Below, piece after piece: positions 55,383 to 63,803 of a stretch of DNA of 64,000 nt. Source of the DNA: Cognaticolwellia beringensis (lineage in GTDB: Bacteria; Pseudomonadota; Gammaproteobacteria; Enterobacterales; Alteromonadaceae); NCBI RefSeq assembly GCF_002076895.1, contig NZ_CP020465.1, positions 4,340,001 through 4,404,000 on the forward strand, given 5' to 3'. Below the pieces are notes generated by a model. That model saw nothing but the letters and a program-made list of their open reading frames with translations. It searched no databases and was not told where the DNA came from. The first letter of the stretch is position 1; the number at the start of each line of letters is the position of its first letter. The position numbers were made by a program, and so were the translations under genes.

Positions 55383-56510
55383 TTACCTTTGTGCTATGGG
55401 TTGCACTTTACGTGGTTCTGCACCGATATAATCTGCAGAAGGACGAATAATACGATTATTTGAACGTTGCTCCATTACATGAGCAGCCCAACCCGTTAAA
55501 CGCGAGCAGACAAAAATCGGCGTAAATAATTTCGTTGGAATACCCATATAGTTATACGTTGAGGCATGGAAAAAATCAGCATTACAAAATAACTTTTTGC
55601 TGTCCCACATAAACTCTTCACAGGCCACTGAAATATCATAAAGCGATGTATCTCCGTTTTCTGCCGCTAACTTTTCAGACCATGCCTTGATAATTACGTT
55701 ACGTGGATCTGACGTACTATAAACCGCATGACCAAAGCCCATGATTTTTTCTTTACGCTCAAGCATGCCGGCCATTTGTTCTTTAGCGTCGGCTGGAGAC
55801 TTGAACTTTTCAATCATGTCCATTGCCGCTTCATTCGCGCCGCCATGTAGAGGTCCACGTAAGGTACCAATAGCACCCGTGACACATGAGTACATATCAG
55901 ATAACGTTGAAGCACAAACGCGCGCCGTAAACGTAGAAGCGTTAAATTCATGCTCAGCATATAGAATTAATGACACATCCATAACACGTTCATGCTGTGC
56001 AGACGGACTTTTACCGCTTAATAAGCGTAAAAAGTGCCCACCAAGTGAAGCTTCATCTGACGTACAGTCAATTTCTAAACCTTCGTGTGAAAACTTATAC
56101 CAATAGCACATAATGGCAGGAAAGGCGGCGAGCAAGCGATTAGCAGCGTTATTTTGCTCACTAAAGTCATTTTCTGGCTCTAAATTACCTAAAAATGAAC
56201 AACCGGTGCGCATAACATCCATAGGATGAGCTTCTTTTGGAATAAGCTTTAGCACTTCTTTTAATGCTTGCGGTAAATCACGCATAGCAAATAAGTCAGC
56301 TTTATATGTCGCTAACGCTTTTGCATTAGGTAGCTCGCCATTGAAAAGTAAGTAAGCGACTTCTTCAAAAGTAGCATTTTCAGCTAAATCGGCAACATCG
56401 TAACCACAGTAAGTTAAGCCCGAGCCTGATTTGCCTACCGTACATAAAGCTGTTTCGCCTGCACTTTGACCACGTAAGCCAGCACCTGATAATTTTTTCT
56501 CTGTCATCAT
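55383..56510 (-). CDS. prpC: 2-methylcitrate synthase
   Basis: Condenses propionyl-CoA with oxaloacetate; 375 residues of the short type II citrate synthase family. Active-site regions are GPLHGGANEAAM (His), GFGHAVYSTSDPRNVI (His) and SRLTGWAAHVMEQRSNNRIIRP, with LILYAEHEFNAST. The N-terminus KKLSGAGLRGQSAGETALCTVGKSGSGLTYCGYD is characteristic of PrpC rather than GltA (region named, not quoted in full beyond this family tag: GLRGQSAG and LTYCGYD). Located between prpB and acnD in the operon. Confidence 0.94.
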   Translation of the reverse strand: MMTEKKLSGAGLRGQSAGETALCTVGKSGSGLTYCGYDVADLAENATFEEVAYLLFNGELPNAKALATYKADLFAMRDLPQALKEVLKLIPKEAHPMDVMRTGCSFLGNLEPENDFSEQNNAANRLLAAFPAIMCYWYKFSHEGLEIDCTSDEASLGGHFLRLLSGKSPSAQHERVMDVSLILYAEHEFNASTFTARVCASTLSDMYSCVTGAIGTLRGPLHGGANEAAMDMIEKFKSPADAKEQMAGMLERKEKIMGFGHAVYSTSDPRNVIIKAWSEKLAAENGDTSLYDISVACEEFMWDSKKLFCNADFFHASTYNYMGIPTKLFTPIFVCSRLTGWAAHVMEQRSNNRIIRPSADYIGAEPRKVQPIAQR

Positions 56511-56590
56511 TCTTTCCTCTTGTCCTTTAACCGTAATGAATTTACCGTTAATGGTTAAAAATTAGTTTCTTATTAAGCTATCGATTTTAT

Positions 56591-57481
56591 TTACTTGTTT
56601 TTACCTTCAGTAAACAAGGCATCAAGTTTTTGTTCGTAATCGTGGTAACCCAAATAGTCATACAAATCCATACGTGTTTGCATGTTGTCGATTTCTGCTT
56701 TTTGGTCGCCATCAGCTAGTAAGGTTTTATAAACTGACTCTGCTGCCTTATTCATCGCTCTAAAGGCTGATAATGGGTAAAGTACCATGGCACATCCCCA
56801 TTCACCCAACTGGGCTTTATTCCAAAGCTCCGTTTGACCAAACTCGGTAATATTAGCCAATACCGGTACATCAAGTGCTTCAGTAAAAGCGCGGTAATGT
56901 TCTTCAGTTTTAACTGCCTCAGCAAAAATACCGTCAGCGCCAGCTGCCGCATAAGCTTTTGCACGCTCTAATGCCGCTTCTAAGCCTTCTTGAGCAAATG
57001 CATCTGTACGCGCCATAATAAAAAAGTCTTTATCGGTACGAGCATCAACCGCAGCTTTAATTCGATCAACCATTTCTTCGGTCGAAACAATTTCTTTATT
57101 TGGACGATGACCACAACGCTTTTGCGCCACTTGATCTTCTATATGTACAGCGGCTGCGCCGGCTTTTTCCATATCTCGAATAGTTTTTGCAATATTAAAT
57201 GCCCCGCCCCAGCCGGTATCAATATCTACTAGCAAAGGTAAAGAAGATGCGTTAGTAATGCGTTGAACATCAGCAATAACATCATTCAACGATGTCATGC
57301 CTAAATCGGGTAAACCATAAGAAGCATTAGCAACACCGCCACCTGACAAGTATATAGCTTGATGACCTAATTCTTCAGCCATCATTGCACAATAGGCATT
57401 GATAGTACCGACAACTTGCAGTGGTTTATTATTCACTATAGCTTGGCGAAACTTCGCACCGGGAGTTAGTTTTGTAGACAT
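56591..57481 (-). CDS. prpB: Methylisocitrate lyase
   Basis: Cleaves 2-methylisocitrate to pyruvate and succinate, the last step of the cycle; 296 residues. PEP-mutase/isocitrate-lyase fold with [44 protein letters not shown] (catalytic Cys in KRCGH) and IMARTDAFA. The ATG at 57481 has AAGGA eight bases upstream; the open frame runs back to a TTG at 57502. It follows prpR by about 60 bases. Confidence 0.96.
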   Translation of the reverse strand: MSTKLTPGAKFRQAIVNNKPLQVVGTINAYCAMMAEELGHQAIYLSGGGVANASYGLPDLGMTSLNDVIADVQRITNASSLPLLVDIDTGWGGAFNIAKTIRDMEKAGAAAVHIEDQVAQKRCGHRPNKEIVSTEEMVDRIKAAVDARTDKDFFIMARTDAFAQEGLEAALERAKAYAAAGADGIFAEAVKTEEHYRAFTEALDVPVLANITEFGQTELWNKAQLGEWGCAMVLYPLSAFRAMNKAAESVYKTLLADGDQKAEIDNMQTRMDLYDYLGYHDYEQKLDALFTEGKNK

Positions 57482-57540
57482 TGCTTTATCCTTTTTAGTC
57501 AAGTGTGTGTTTTATAAGGTAGCTTAAAATAAGCTTACCG

Positions 57541-58221
57541 CTATTGTTGTTGGGCAATTTTGTTTTCAATATTTTTACGCGAAGCAGCAATATGGCGCCT
57601 CATTAGCATTTCGGCTAATTCGCCATCACGATCGGCAATCGCTTCAATTATGCGAGAATGTTCATCAAAAGCTTTAGTTGCTCGGGGGCTGTTCATGCCA
57701 AATTGGCAACGATACATGCGAACAAGATGATATAGCTGACCACACAATATGTTGATCAGTTGTTGATTATGGCTACCTAATATAACTTTATAGTGAAAGT
57801 CTAAGTCACCTTCTTCTTGATAATAAGCAATACCATCACGCAAGGCTTTTGCACTTGCATGCTGCTTGAGCATAGCTCTCATTTCGGTAATTTCGACTTC
57901 TGTCATATTTTGTGCTGCTTGTCGACATGCCATGCCTTCTAAAGCTTCACGTACAACATAAATTTCTAACAAACCAGAAATTGAACATTGCACCACGCGA
58001 GAACCTACATTGGCTTTACGCTCAATTAAGTGACATTTTTCTAAACGGTTTAGGGCCTCACGAAGAGTTGAGCGACTTATTTGAAATTTTTTGGCTAACT
58101 CTGGCTCACTAATTTTACTACCCGCTTCAATGTTGCCCTCAACAATATCATGCAACATTTGTTCGAAAACTTTATCAGCAGTGGTAACAGCAGCTTGCAT
58201 AGTAGGATTATCTAACGCCAT
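57541..58221 (-). CDS. prpR: GntR-family propionate regulator PrpR (FCD domain)
   Basis: A 226-residue regulator with an N-terminal winged helix (KISEPELAKKFQISRSTLRE, ALNRLEKCHLIERKANVGSR) and a C-terminal FCD ligand domain (YVVREALEGMACRQAA, DLDFHYKVILGSHNQQL, FDEHSRIIEAIADRDGELAE) with the His residues usual for metal-dependent effector binding. It differs from the sigma-54-type PrpR of enteric bacteria. It heads the prp operon. ATG at 58221 is used; a GTG at 58233 would add four residues. Three TGTCGACA palindromes at and upstream of its start suggest autoregulation and control of the operon. Confidence 0.9.
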   Translation of the reverse strand: MALDNPTMQAAVTTADKVFEQMLHDIVEGNIEAGSKISEPELAKKFQISRSTLREALNRLEKCHLIERKANVGSRVVQCSISGLLEIYVVREALEGMACRQAAQNMTEVEITEMRAMLKQHASAKALRDGIAYYQEEGDLDFHYKVILGSHNQQLINILCGQLYHLVRMYRCQFGMNSPRATKAFDEHSRIIEAIADRDGELAEMLMRRHIAASRKNIENKIAQQQ

Positions 58222-58222
58222 T

Positions 58223-58234
58223 ATTGTCGACACA
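58223..58234. promoter_or_regulatory. PrpR operator-like site overlapping the prpR start
   Basis: ATTGTCGACACA shares the TTGTCGACA core with the palindrome at 58293-58310. It lies directly before the ATG and over the alternative GTG, so binding could also block initiation. Confidence 0.6.
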
Positions 58235-58292
58235 TTTAAAAAACATTGTGCTAATAATAGCTATATATTTGAATTAGTCAATGAGAAACTAA

Positions 58293-58310
58293 AATATTGT
58301 CGACAATATT
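58293..58310. promoter_or_regulatory. Main PrpR operator, perfect 18-bp palindrome
   Basis: AATATTGTCGACAATATT is a perfect palindrome about 70 bases upstream of prpR. The ATTGTCGACAAT core is typical of GntR/FadR-type operators. Confidence 0.75.
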
Positions 58311-58464
58311 GATTTTTATTTTGGGCGTATCAATTAATATTTAGTTGTTAAAATTGCAGTAACATCCCTCTAAAAAGCGCCTACATGAGCGACTAATAAA
58401 GGTGATTAATAAAAAGAAAGGAAGTGAATTGCAAGCTACACCTTGGCAGAAAAGAAGTTAAATA

Positions 58465-58476
58465 ACTGTCGACAAT
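58465..58476. promoter_or_regulatory. Distal PrpR operator-like site
   Basis: ACTGTCGACAAT keeps the TGTCGACA core with one mismatched arm. It lies just past the stop codon of the SpmA/B-like gene, about 245 bases upstream of prpR. Confidence 0.5.
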
Positions 58477-58484
58477 TTAGGTGA

Positions 58485-59714
58485 TCAGCCAAAAAACCAA
58501 TAACATACACCGATAGCGGCTGTAATACCGGCAACATCTGCAATCAAACCACAGGCTAAAGCATGACGACTGTAGCGAATGCCCACTGAGCCAAAATAGA
58601 CAGCTAAAACATAAAATGTTGTTTCTGTTGAACCTTGAACAATTGAAGCTAAACGGCCGGCAAAAGAATCAGCACCATGTGTATTCATGGTTTCTATCAT
58701 CATTGCGCGTGCACCAGAGCCACTTAAAGGCTTCATAAAAGCGGTGGGTAAAGCATCAACAAAGCGGGTATCACCATTAAAAAATAAAACAAACTGTCGA
58801 ATACCGTCAACTAAAATATCTAACGCGCCACTCGCCCTAAATACACCAATGGCACACAACATAGCTAACAGATACGGAATAAGCTTAATACTAGTTTCAA
58901 AGCCCTGTTTCGCCCCTTCAATAAAGCTGTCATAGACATTTACCTGACGTTTTAAAGCGAAGAATATGAAACTGATCAATGTAGTAAATATTAACAAATT
59001 CCCCATTAATGATGATTGTTGCGCTAATAACTGGGCGCTTAAAGTACTAAAATAAACCGCAACACCTCCGATAAGAGCTATCCCAGCGGCTAAATAAATA
59101 AAAATAACCTGCTGATAAAGTTTTATTTTTTGCACAAACGCGACGACAAATAACCCGACTAAAGTTGAGGCAAATGTTGCTAATAAAATAGGGATAAATA
59201 CATCGGTAGGGTTTATCGCCCCTTGTTGGGCACGATAGACAAATACCGTCACTGGAAATAAAGTGACCGAAGAAGTATTTAAAACTAAAAAAAGGATTTG
59301 TGCGTTAGAGGCGGTTTCTTTTTTTGGATTCAGTAATTGTAAGTCTTGCATGGCTTTTAAGCCTAGCGGAGTAGCCGCGTTGTCTAAACCTAGAAAATTA
59401 GCCGACAAGTTCATGGTCATGGAGCCAATGGCTGGATGCCCTTTTGGTACCTCTGGCATAAGACGAGTAAAAAGCGGTGAAATAAGTTGTGCAAGTTTAT
59501 CGATAATCCCAGCATGCTCGGCAATTTTCATCATACCTAACCAAAAACTTAAAATGCCGATCAGGCCAATAGCAATTTCTACCGTTACTCTCGACATATC
59601 AAAAATAGCGTTTACAATTTCTTCAAAAATTAAAATTTGATCGAACACTAGCCATTGAACCATGGCCGAAATAAATGCCACGAAAAAGAATCCGCTCCAA
59701 ATACGATTTAACAA
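58485..59714 (-). CDS. Fused SpmA/SpmB-like nucleoside-recognition membrane protein
   Basis: A 409-residue polytopic membrane protein with two nucleoside recognition (Gate) domains. The first half resembles SpmA (FWLGMMKIAEHAGIIDKLAQ, LISPLFTRLMPEVPKGHPA, MNLSANFLGLDNAATPLGLKA). The second resembles SpmB (SFIEGAKQGFETSIKLIPYL, PLSGSGARAMMIETM, GSTETTFYVLAVYFGSVG). In Bacillus the two halves are separate spore-maturation genes; the fusion is common in gammaproteobacteria, where the function is unknown. It ends just before the prp promoter region. Confidence 0.9.
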   Translation of the reverse strand: MLNRIWSGFFFVAFISAMVQWLVFDQILIFEEIVNAIFDMSRVTVEIAIGLIGILSFWLGMMKIAEHAGIIDKLAQLISPLFTRLMPEVPKGHPAIGSMTMNLSANFLGLDNAATPLGLKAMQDLQLLNPKKETASNAQILFLVLNTSSVTLFPVTVFVYRAQQGAINPTDVFIPILLATFASTLVGLFVVAFVQKIKLYQQVIFIYLAAGIALIGGVAVYFSTLSAQLLAQQSSLMGNLLIFTTLISFIFFALKRQVNVYDSFIEGAKQGFETSIKLIPYLLAMLCAIGVFRASGALDILVDGIRQFVLFFNGDTRFVDALPTAFMKPLSGSGARAMMIETMNTHGADSFAGRLASIVQGSTETTFYVLAVYFGSVGIRYSRHALACGLIADVAGITAAIGVCYWFFG

Positions 59715-59920
59715 ATCTAGCTCTTTTTATTTTTGTAATTAGAAGAAAATATCATGACACAAAAAGCGTCTATTACCTAGTAGATGAACAAGTAATCAGC
59801 AGTGTACATGTATTGTATAAACAGGGGTCCGTTCACTTAGCATAACGAAATAGATAAATTATAACCATAAAAATCAAGTGATTAATTGTTTTTAATATAA
59901 TTTGCATTTATAACATCTTA

Positions 59921-60135
59921 CACTACACTTAACGTTATCAACCAGTTGTTCGCTACCTACTTAGATAGTTTATTCATATTTATAACTTTTGATTACAATG
60001 TTTATTAATCGCTGAATTTATAGATAAATTTAAAGGTGAACAAGTAGGTTAATTAGATAGTTTATTAGCGTAGGTTCAACGAGATTGAACCACCCCCCTG
60101 AGCCCAAAACTAGCAGTAGTTTTGGGCATTTTTTT
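59921..60135 (+). ncRNA. Candidate small RNA with its own promoter and terminator
   Basis: TTGTTT at 59886-59891 and TATAAC at 59909-59914, separated by 17 bases, form a plausible sigma-70 promoter. The predicted transcript runs about 215 bases to a strong plus-strand terminator. Inside are ACCTACTT (59955-59962), complementary to AAGTAGGT (60042-60049), a 7-bp hairpin GGTTCAA/TTGAACC (60073-60091), and an unpaired C-rich stretch CCACCCCCC before the terminator, a layout like Hfq/ProQ-type regulatory RNAs. No open frame with a start and ribosome-binding site is present. The boundaries are inferred. Confidence 0.5.
60102..60135 (+). terminator. Strong orphan plus-strand terminator
   Basis: GCCCAAAACTA / TAGTTTTGGGC, 11-bp stem with a 4-base loop GCAG, followed by ATTTTTTT. 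Neighbouring genes are on the minus strand, and in that direction there is no T-run, so it does not serve them. Confidence 0.88.
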
Positions 60136-60152
60136 ATTAACTAGAGCTAACT

Positions 60153-60926
60153 TTATGCTGTTTGAGGGAATAAGCGGTGAAAGTTTTCACTCGATTGCTT
60201 GGCAATTTCAGCAACAGAAGTACCACGAATACTCGCAAGGTGCTTTGCAACTTCTACTACATAAGCTGGCTGATTTTGTTTACCACGGTGCGGTACTGGT
60301 GCTAAATATGGTGCATCAGTTTCAATTAAAAATCTATCTGAAGGGACCTTTTTTGCTACTTCTCTAAGCGCGGCAGCATTTTTAAAAGTGACAATGCCGG
60401 AAAATGAAATATAAAAACCCATGGCTATTGCTTGTTCAGCCATCTCCCAACTTTCAGTAAAGCAATGTAATATTCCCCCAACATTTTCTGCCTGTTCAGC
60501 TCTTAAAATAGCTAAGGTGTCTTCTTGCGCATCACGCGTATGAATGATCAAAGGTTTATTCAACTGATTGGCCACTCGAACATGTTTACGAAAAGAGTCT
60601 AACTGTACAGGCTTTGTTTCTGGCGCATAAAAATAATCAAGGCCGGTTTCACCAATAGCAATAACCCGTGAGTGTGTTGCTAAATTAGTGAGTTGCTCAG
60701 GATCTATTTCATCATCTTGATTGAGCGGATGAGCACCACAGGTTAACCAAACATTGTCATATTTAGCCGTTTGCTCTGCCATGGCTGGAAAGTCTTGTAA
60801 AGTAACGCTAACACACAATAAGGTATTTACTTTTTCAGCAAGTGCTGCATCAATTACATTATCTAAATTATTGTCAAATTCTTCGAGTTTAAGTCGGTCT
60901 AAATGGCAATGTGAATCTATAAACAC
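60153..60926 (-). CDS. ycfH: TatD-family metal-dependent hydrolase (YcfH type)
   Basis: A 257-residue TIM-barrel hydrolase. Metal ligands are in FIDSHCHLDRL, AIGETGLDYFY, IIHTRDAQEDTL, ILHCFTES and LIETDAPYLAP. The family includes 3'-5' exonuclease/deoxyribonuclease activities; the physiological substrate of YcfH is unsettled. It lies downstream of holB and pilZ on the same strand, matching the tmk-holB-(pilZ)-tatD order of many gammaproteobacteria. Confidence 0.93.
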   Translation of the reverse strand: MFIDSHCHLDRLKLEEFDNNLDNVIDAALAEKVNTLLCVSVTLQDFPAMAEQTAKYDNVWLTCGAHPLNQDDEIDPEQLTNLATHSRVIAIGETGLDYFYAPETKPVQLDSFRKHVRVANQLNKPLIIHTRDAQEDTLAILRAEQAENVGGILHCFTESWEMAEQAIAMGFYISFSGIVTFKNAAALREVAKKVPSDRFLIETDAPYLAPVPHRGKQNQPAYVVEVAKHLASIRGTSVAEIAKQSSENFHRLFPQTA

Positions 60927-61071
60927 TGGGTTACTCCGTGCGAATGTGCTTTAAATTAATATGGGAAGGACGAATTAGGTGTCTACTTTTCATCAGAAAA
61001 AATCAGCAGTTCACTAGCCAATTTACTACCACACTACATAGTGCTGGTTCAGTTTAGAGACACCGTTGTAT

Positions 61072-61404
61072 TTACATTGATAAAGTGGGCTCAGAAGAGT
61101 TTAATAGCCGCCCTATTGATTTATCGATTTGATTACGAATATTATCAGGGTCTTCTACAAAGCTGACACCAATACCGGCAGGCGTGCCATTTTGCGCGCC
61201 AATCGGTGTGATCCAAGAAACTTTGCCCTTGACTTGAGAAGGCTCTAATGAATCAGGCAAACTCACGTTTAATATCACGTCTGTGGCCAATTCGAAATGC
61301 TCAGTGGTGCGAACAAATAAGCCCCCATTTTTCATAAATGGCATATATGACTGATATAAATCGCGATCAGAAATAAATTCAAGTGTTATGTGTTCCAAAA
61401 TCAT
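61072..61404 (-). CDS. pilZ: PilZ-domain protein
   Basis: A 110-residue protein of the type IV pilus assembly PilZ kind: LEFISDRDLYQSYMPFMKNG, GLFVRTTEHFELATDVILNV, VKGKVSWITPIGAQNGTPAG and IGVSFVED. Like Pseudomonas PilZ it lacks the RxxxR c-di-GMP motif near its N-terminus, so it probably does not bind c-di-GMP itself. Its ATG overlaps the holB stop by four bases (ATGA), indicating translational coupling. Confidence 0.92.
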   Translation of the reverse strand: MILEHITLEFISDRDLYQSYMPFMKNGGLFVRTTEHFELATDVILNVSLPDSLEPSQVKGKVSWITPIGAQNGTPAGIGVSFVEDPDNIRNQIDKSIGRLLNSSEPTLSM

Positions 61405-62393
61405 CCCTCTACTGTTTGCGCGTTGCTTTGTAAAACAACGCTAATATCTGCGAGTAGTTTTTCACTTAAAAACTGTCGATTAATTTGCACTAAAGTCTTT
61501 AACTGACCATTGGCAACTTGTACTAAATTATAAACACGCCATAACTGCTGTTTATTGATGACATTAACTTGCTCATCAGTACTTTCAGCAGTAGGCCAGC
61601 CCCACTGTTGACGCATCAAGTTGACAAGGATCTTCTCTAGCCATCGAAAGCCATCATGATGCTCAACCAATATGGCAAGTATATCTGCGCGATGTTGATG
61701 AGCAAATAAATAATCTTTGACCTTATCACGAAACGTCACAAATGCAATGGCGGTAGAGTCATCTGATAATTCATTCAAGTGACTCAGATTTACAAAAGCA
61801 TCATCACCTTGCTGACCATATTCAGCCAAAAGTGCTTTACCAACAGGGGGACGTATTTCAAATTCATGGCAACGACTAATAATAGTGGGTAGTAATAAAT
61901 CACTGCTATGCGTTGTTAAAATAATAAAACTATCCGAGGTTGGCTCTTCTAAGGTTTTTAATAAGGCGTTAGCCGCTGATATTGTCATGGTATCGGCATG
62001 ATTAACCAATGCTGTTTTTACTAGCCCAATATGCGCTGTCTTCTCAAAAAAATGACTTAGACTGCGAATCAACTCTACACCTATGGTCTTTTTATCCGAA
62101 ACCACAGTGAGGTGATCTGGGTAACTATCTTTCGCATACAACTTACAGGTTTTGCAAAAACCACAAGGCTGAAGAATCAACGGCGCTTCAGAGCTTTCAT
62201 TTTTGCTCAGCTGACTTATATTATCATTTAAGTCTTGCTTTACAGAGTCGCATAACAACACTTTAATGAGCCACTGTGCAATATCTTGCTGCCCTGCACC
62301 ATCAACACCCGAAATAAGTAAGGCATGAGGGAGTTTTTTTTCGCGTATTTGCCGCGATAATTGTTGTTGAAGAGCAAGTAACCAAGTTTTCAT
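61401..62393 (-). CDS. holB: DNA polymerase III subunit delta prime
   Basis: Clamp-loader subunit; 330 residues. The AAA+ fold has a degenerate P-loop (LISGVDGAGQQDIAQWL), as normal for delta prime. The zinc module cysteines are in LQPCGFCKTCKLYAKDSYPD. LVNHADTMTISAANALLKTLEEP and TTHSSDLLLPTIISRCHEFE (SRC arginine-finger region) are conserved. It sits downstream of tmk after an unusually long 268-base gap and overlaps pilZ. Confidence 0.93.
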   Translation of the reverse strand: MKTWLLALQQQLSRQIREKKLPHALLISGVDGAGQQDIAQWLIKVLLCDSVKQDLNDNISQLSKNESSEAPLILQPCGFCKTCKLYAKDSYPDHLTVVSDKKTIGVELIRSLSHFFEKTAHIGLVKTALVNHADTMTISAANALLKTLEEPTSDSFIILTTHSSDLLLPTIISRCHEFEIRPPVGKALLAEYGQQGDDAFVNLSHLNELSDDSTAIAFVTFRDKVKDYLFAHQHRADILAILVEHHDGFRWLEKILVNLMRQQWGWPTAESTDEQVNVINKQQLWRVYNLVQVANGQLKTLVQINRQFLSEKLLADISVVLQSNAQTVEG

Positions 62394-62661
62394 CTAATAG
62401 CCTTTGTTGGCATAAATAACAGCTTCATGTGCTTTATTATTTTCATTTTATTGCACCGGTAATATTGAATAACATTTATTATATCGTGTCTTTCTGACGC
62501 TTTCACTAAACCAGTGAAATACCTATTTTTAACGGCGGAAATGCAATCAATATAAAAATAAACATACAGCCATCTAGAAAAATGTATTGTCAGCGTAATC
62601 AATAAGATAAGCATTTAACAGAGCGTCAGCTTTCGACATTAAAGCTAAGCTTAGTAACTCA

Positions 62662-63297
62662 TTAACCTTGCTTAACAATTAAAGCGTCAATAACCTTAAT
62701 TACATCGCTCAAAACTGCCGTTTTAGATTGTGATGCATCAATAATTACAAAACGCTCAGGCTGAGCTTTTGCCTGTGTTAAATAGCCATTTCTAGCCTTA
62801 ATAAGAAAATCTAATTTTTCATCTTCTAAGCGGTCTAGCCCTTCACCACGACTCTTTACTCTTTTTAAACCTTCAACAGGGTCTAAATCTAAAATAATAT
62901 TCATATCGGGTTGAAAGCCAGCTAATGCTAAGTCATTTATTTTCATAATGCTGGCTAGGTCAATGCCTCTGGCGTAATGCTGAAAACTAAATGTTGCCGC
63001 GTCAAACCTATCTGAAATCACTATTTTACCCGCTTGTAATGCGGGCTTAATTTTTTCTTGAATATGTTGTGAACGTCCTGCGCCAAATAACATTAATTCT
63101 GTCATATCACACATTTCTGGTGTTGAGGGATCAAGAATAATATGCCTGATTTTTTCACCAATTTTTGTACCACCAGGCTCTCTTGTTAAAACAACGTCTA
63201 AACCTTTTGATGAGATATATTTTTCTACTTCATTAATAACCGTTGTTTTCCCAGCACCATTACTGCCATCAAAAACAACCATAAAACCTTTGTTCAT
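62662..63297 (-). CDS. tmk: Thymidylate kinase
   Basis: Phosphorylates dTMP to dTDP; 211 residues. P-loop VVFDGSNGAGKTTVINEVE, DRX motif VISDRFDAATFSFQHYARG, and LTREPGGTKIGEKIRHI are all present; RVKSRGEGLDRLE is the LID-region signature. The ATG at 63297 with GAGAA upstream is preferred to a TTG at 63309. In E. coli mltG (yceG) precedes tmk; here there is instead a 494-base gap and a divergent phytochrome gene. Confidence 0.95.
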   Translation of the reverse strand: MNKGFMVVFDGSNGAGKTTVINEVEKYISSKGLDVVLTREPGGTKIGEKIRHIILDPSTPEMCDMTELMLFGAGRSQHIQEKIKPALQAGKIVISDRFDAATFSFQHYARGIDLASIMKINDLALAGFQPDMNIILDLDPVEGLKRVKSRGEGLDRLEDEKLDFLIKARNGYLTQAKAQPERFVIIDASQSKTAVLSDVIKVIDALIVKQG

Positions 63298-63309
63298 ACA
63301 ATTTCTCAA

Positions 63310-63803
63310 TTTCTCATGACTAAAGTAAAGCTTACAGTAGTTACAAATTTATTAGAATATATTGAAGAATTATCCGCAGATTACTCTAAAAATAAACATA
63401 TTGTGTAACGTTTTCTTAAATCACTCATACATATAAGTAACAAACTATTATATTTGGATTATTAAATTTTATCAGATAATTTAGTGACTATAACTAAATG
63501 AATTCCCGAACTGGTGTCGATATCTCCCCAGCAAAGCTAGAAAAGACAGAAAGATGACTTGAATCAATAACCTTGAAAGTACCCTTTAATTTACCTTCAT
63601 GGAAATATCGGACAAGCGACCAAAAAACATGCAGACTTATTTTTACAATATTTTTTTGAATCAAGCACTAACTTATGTCACTCCAATTACTTTCATTAAC
63701 AAAGTTGCTATTTTTAAATTATTAAAATGCCAACTTTAGCTGTTTACTAATTAACTGAAATCAATATAATAAAATTATGGTTATTAAGAATAAGTAACTT
63801 TAA
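63310..63803. other. Divergent intergenic region between tmk and bphP
   Basis: 494 bases containing promoters for tmk and the phytochrome gene. Two minor open frames are visible: a plus-strand 30-codon frame at 63316-63408 with no ribosome-binding site, and a minus-strand 58-codon frame without ATG at 63494-63667 listed separately. No other structure was found. Confidence 0.55.
63494..63667 (-). pseudogene. Possible gene remnant, 58 codons without ATG
   Basis: A minus-strand frame bounded by stops reads in part FWSLVRYFHEGKLKGTFKVI followed by DSSHLSVFSSFAGEIST and ends PVREFI-stop. The residue mix looks protein-like, but there is no ATG or ribosome-binding site. A KVIDSSHLSV stretch is faintly like transposase DDE blocks, which is too weak to assign. 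It may equally be a chance frame. Confidence 0.25.

Larger units (their letters stand above)
59715..60152. other. Intergenic region with promoter-like and terminator signals
   Basis: 438 bases between the SpmA/B-like gene and tatD, both on the minus strand. It contains no protein gene I can support, but it holds a plus-strand promoter-like pair and a plus-strand terminator (see the ncRNA entry). Confidence 0.6.

Noticed and set aside
60073..60091. GGTTCAA...TTGAACC, considered as the T-arm of a tRNA
   Set aside because: No acceptor, D or anticodon arms can be drawn around it; it fits better as a hairpin in the candidate small RNA.
62390..62614. 74-codon minus-strand frame between tmk and holB
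   Set aside because: Composition is unlike a protein of this genome, it overlaps the holB start, and it has no recognisable motif. It may simply be leader sequence of holB.
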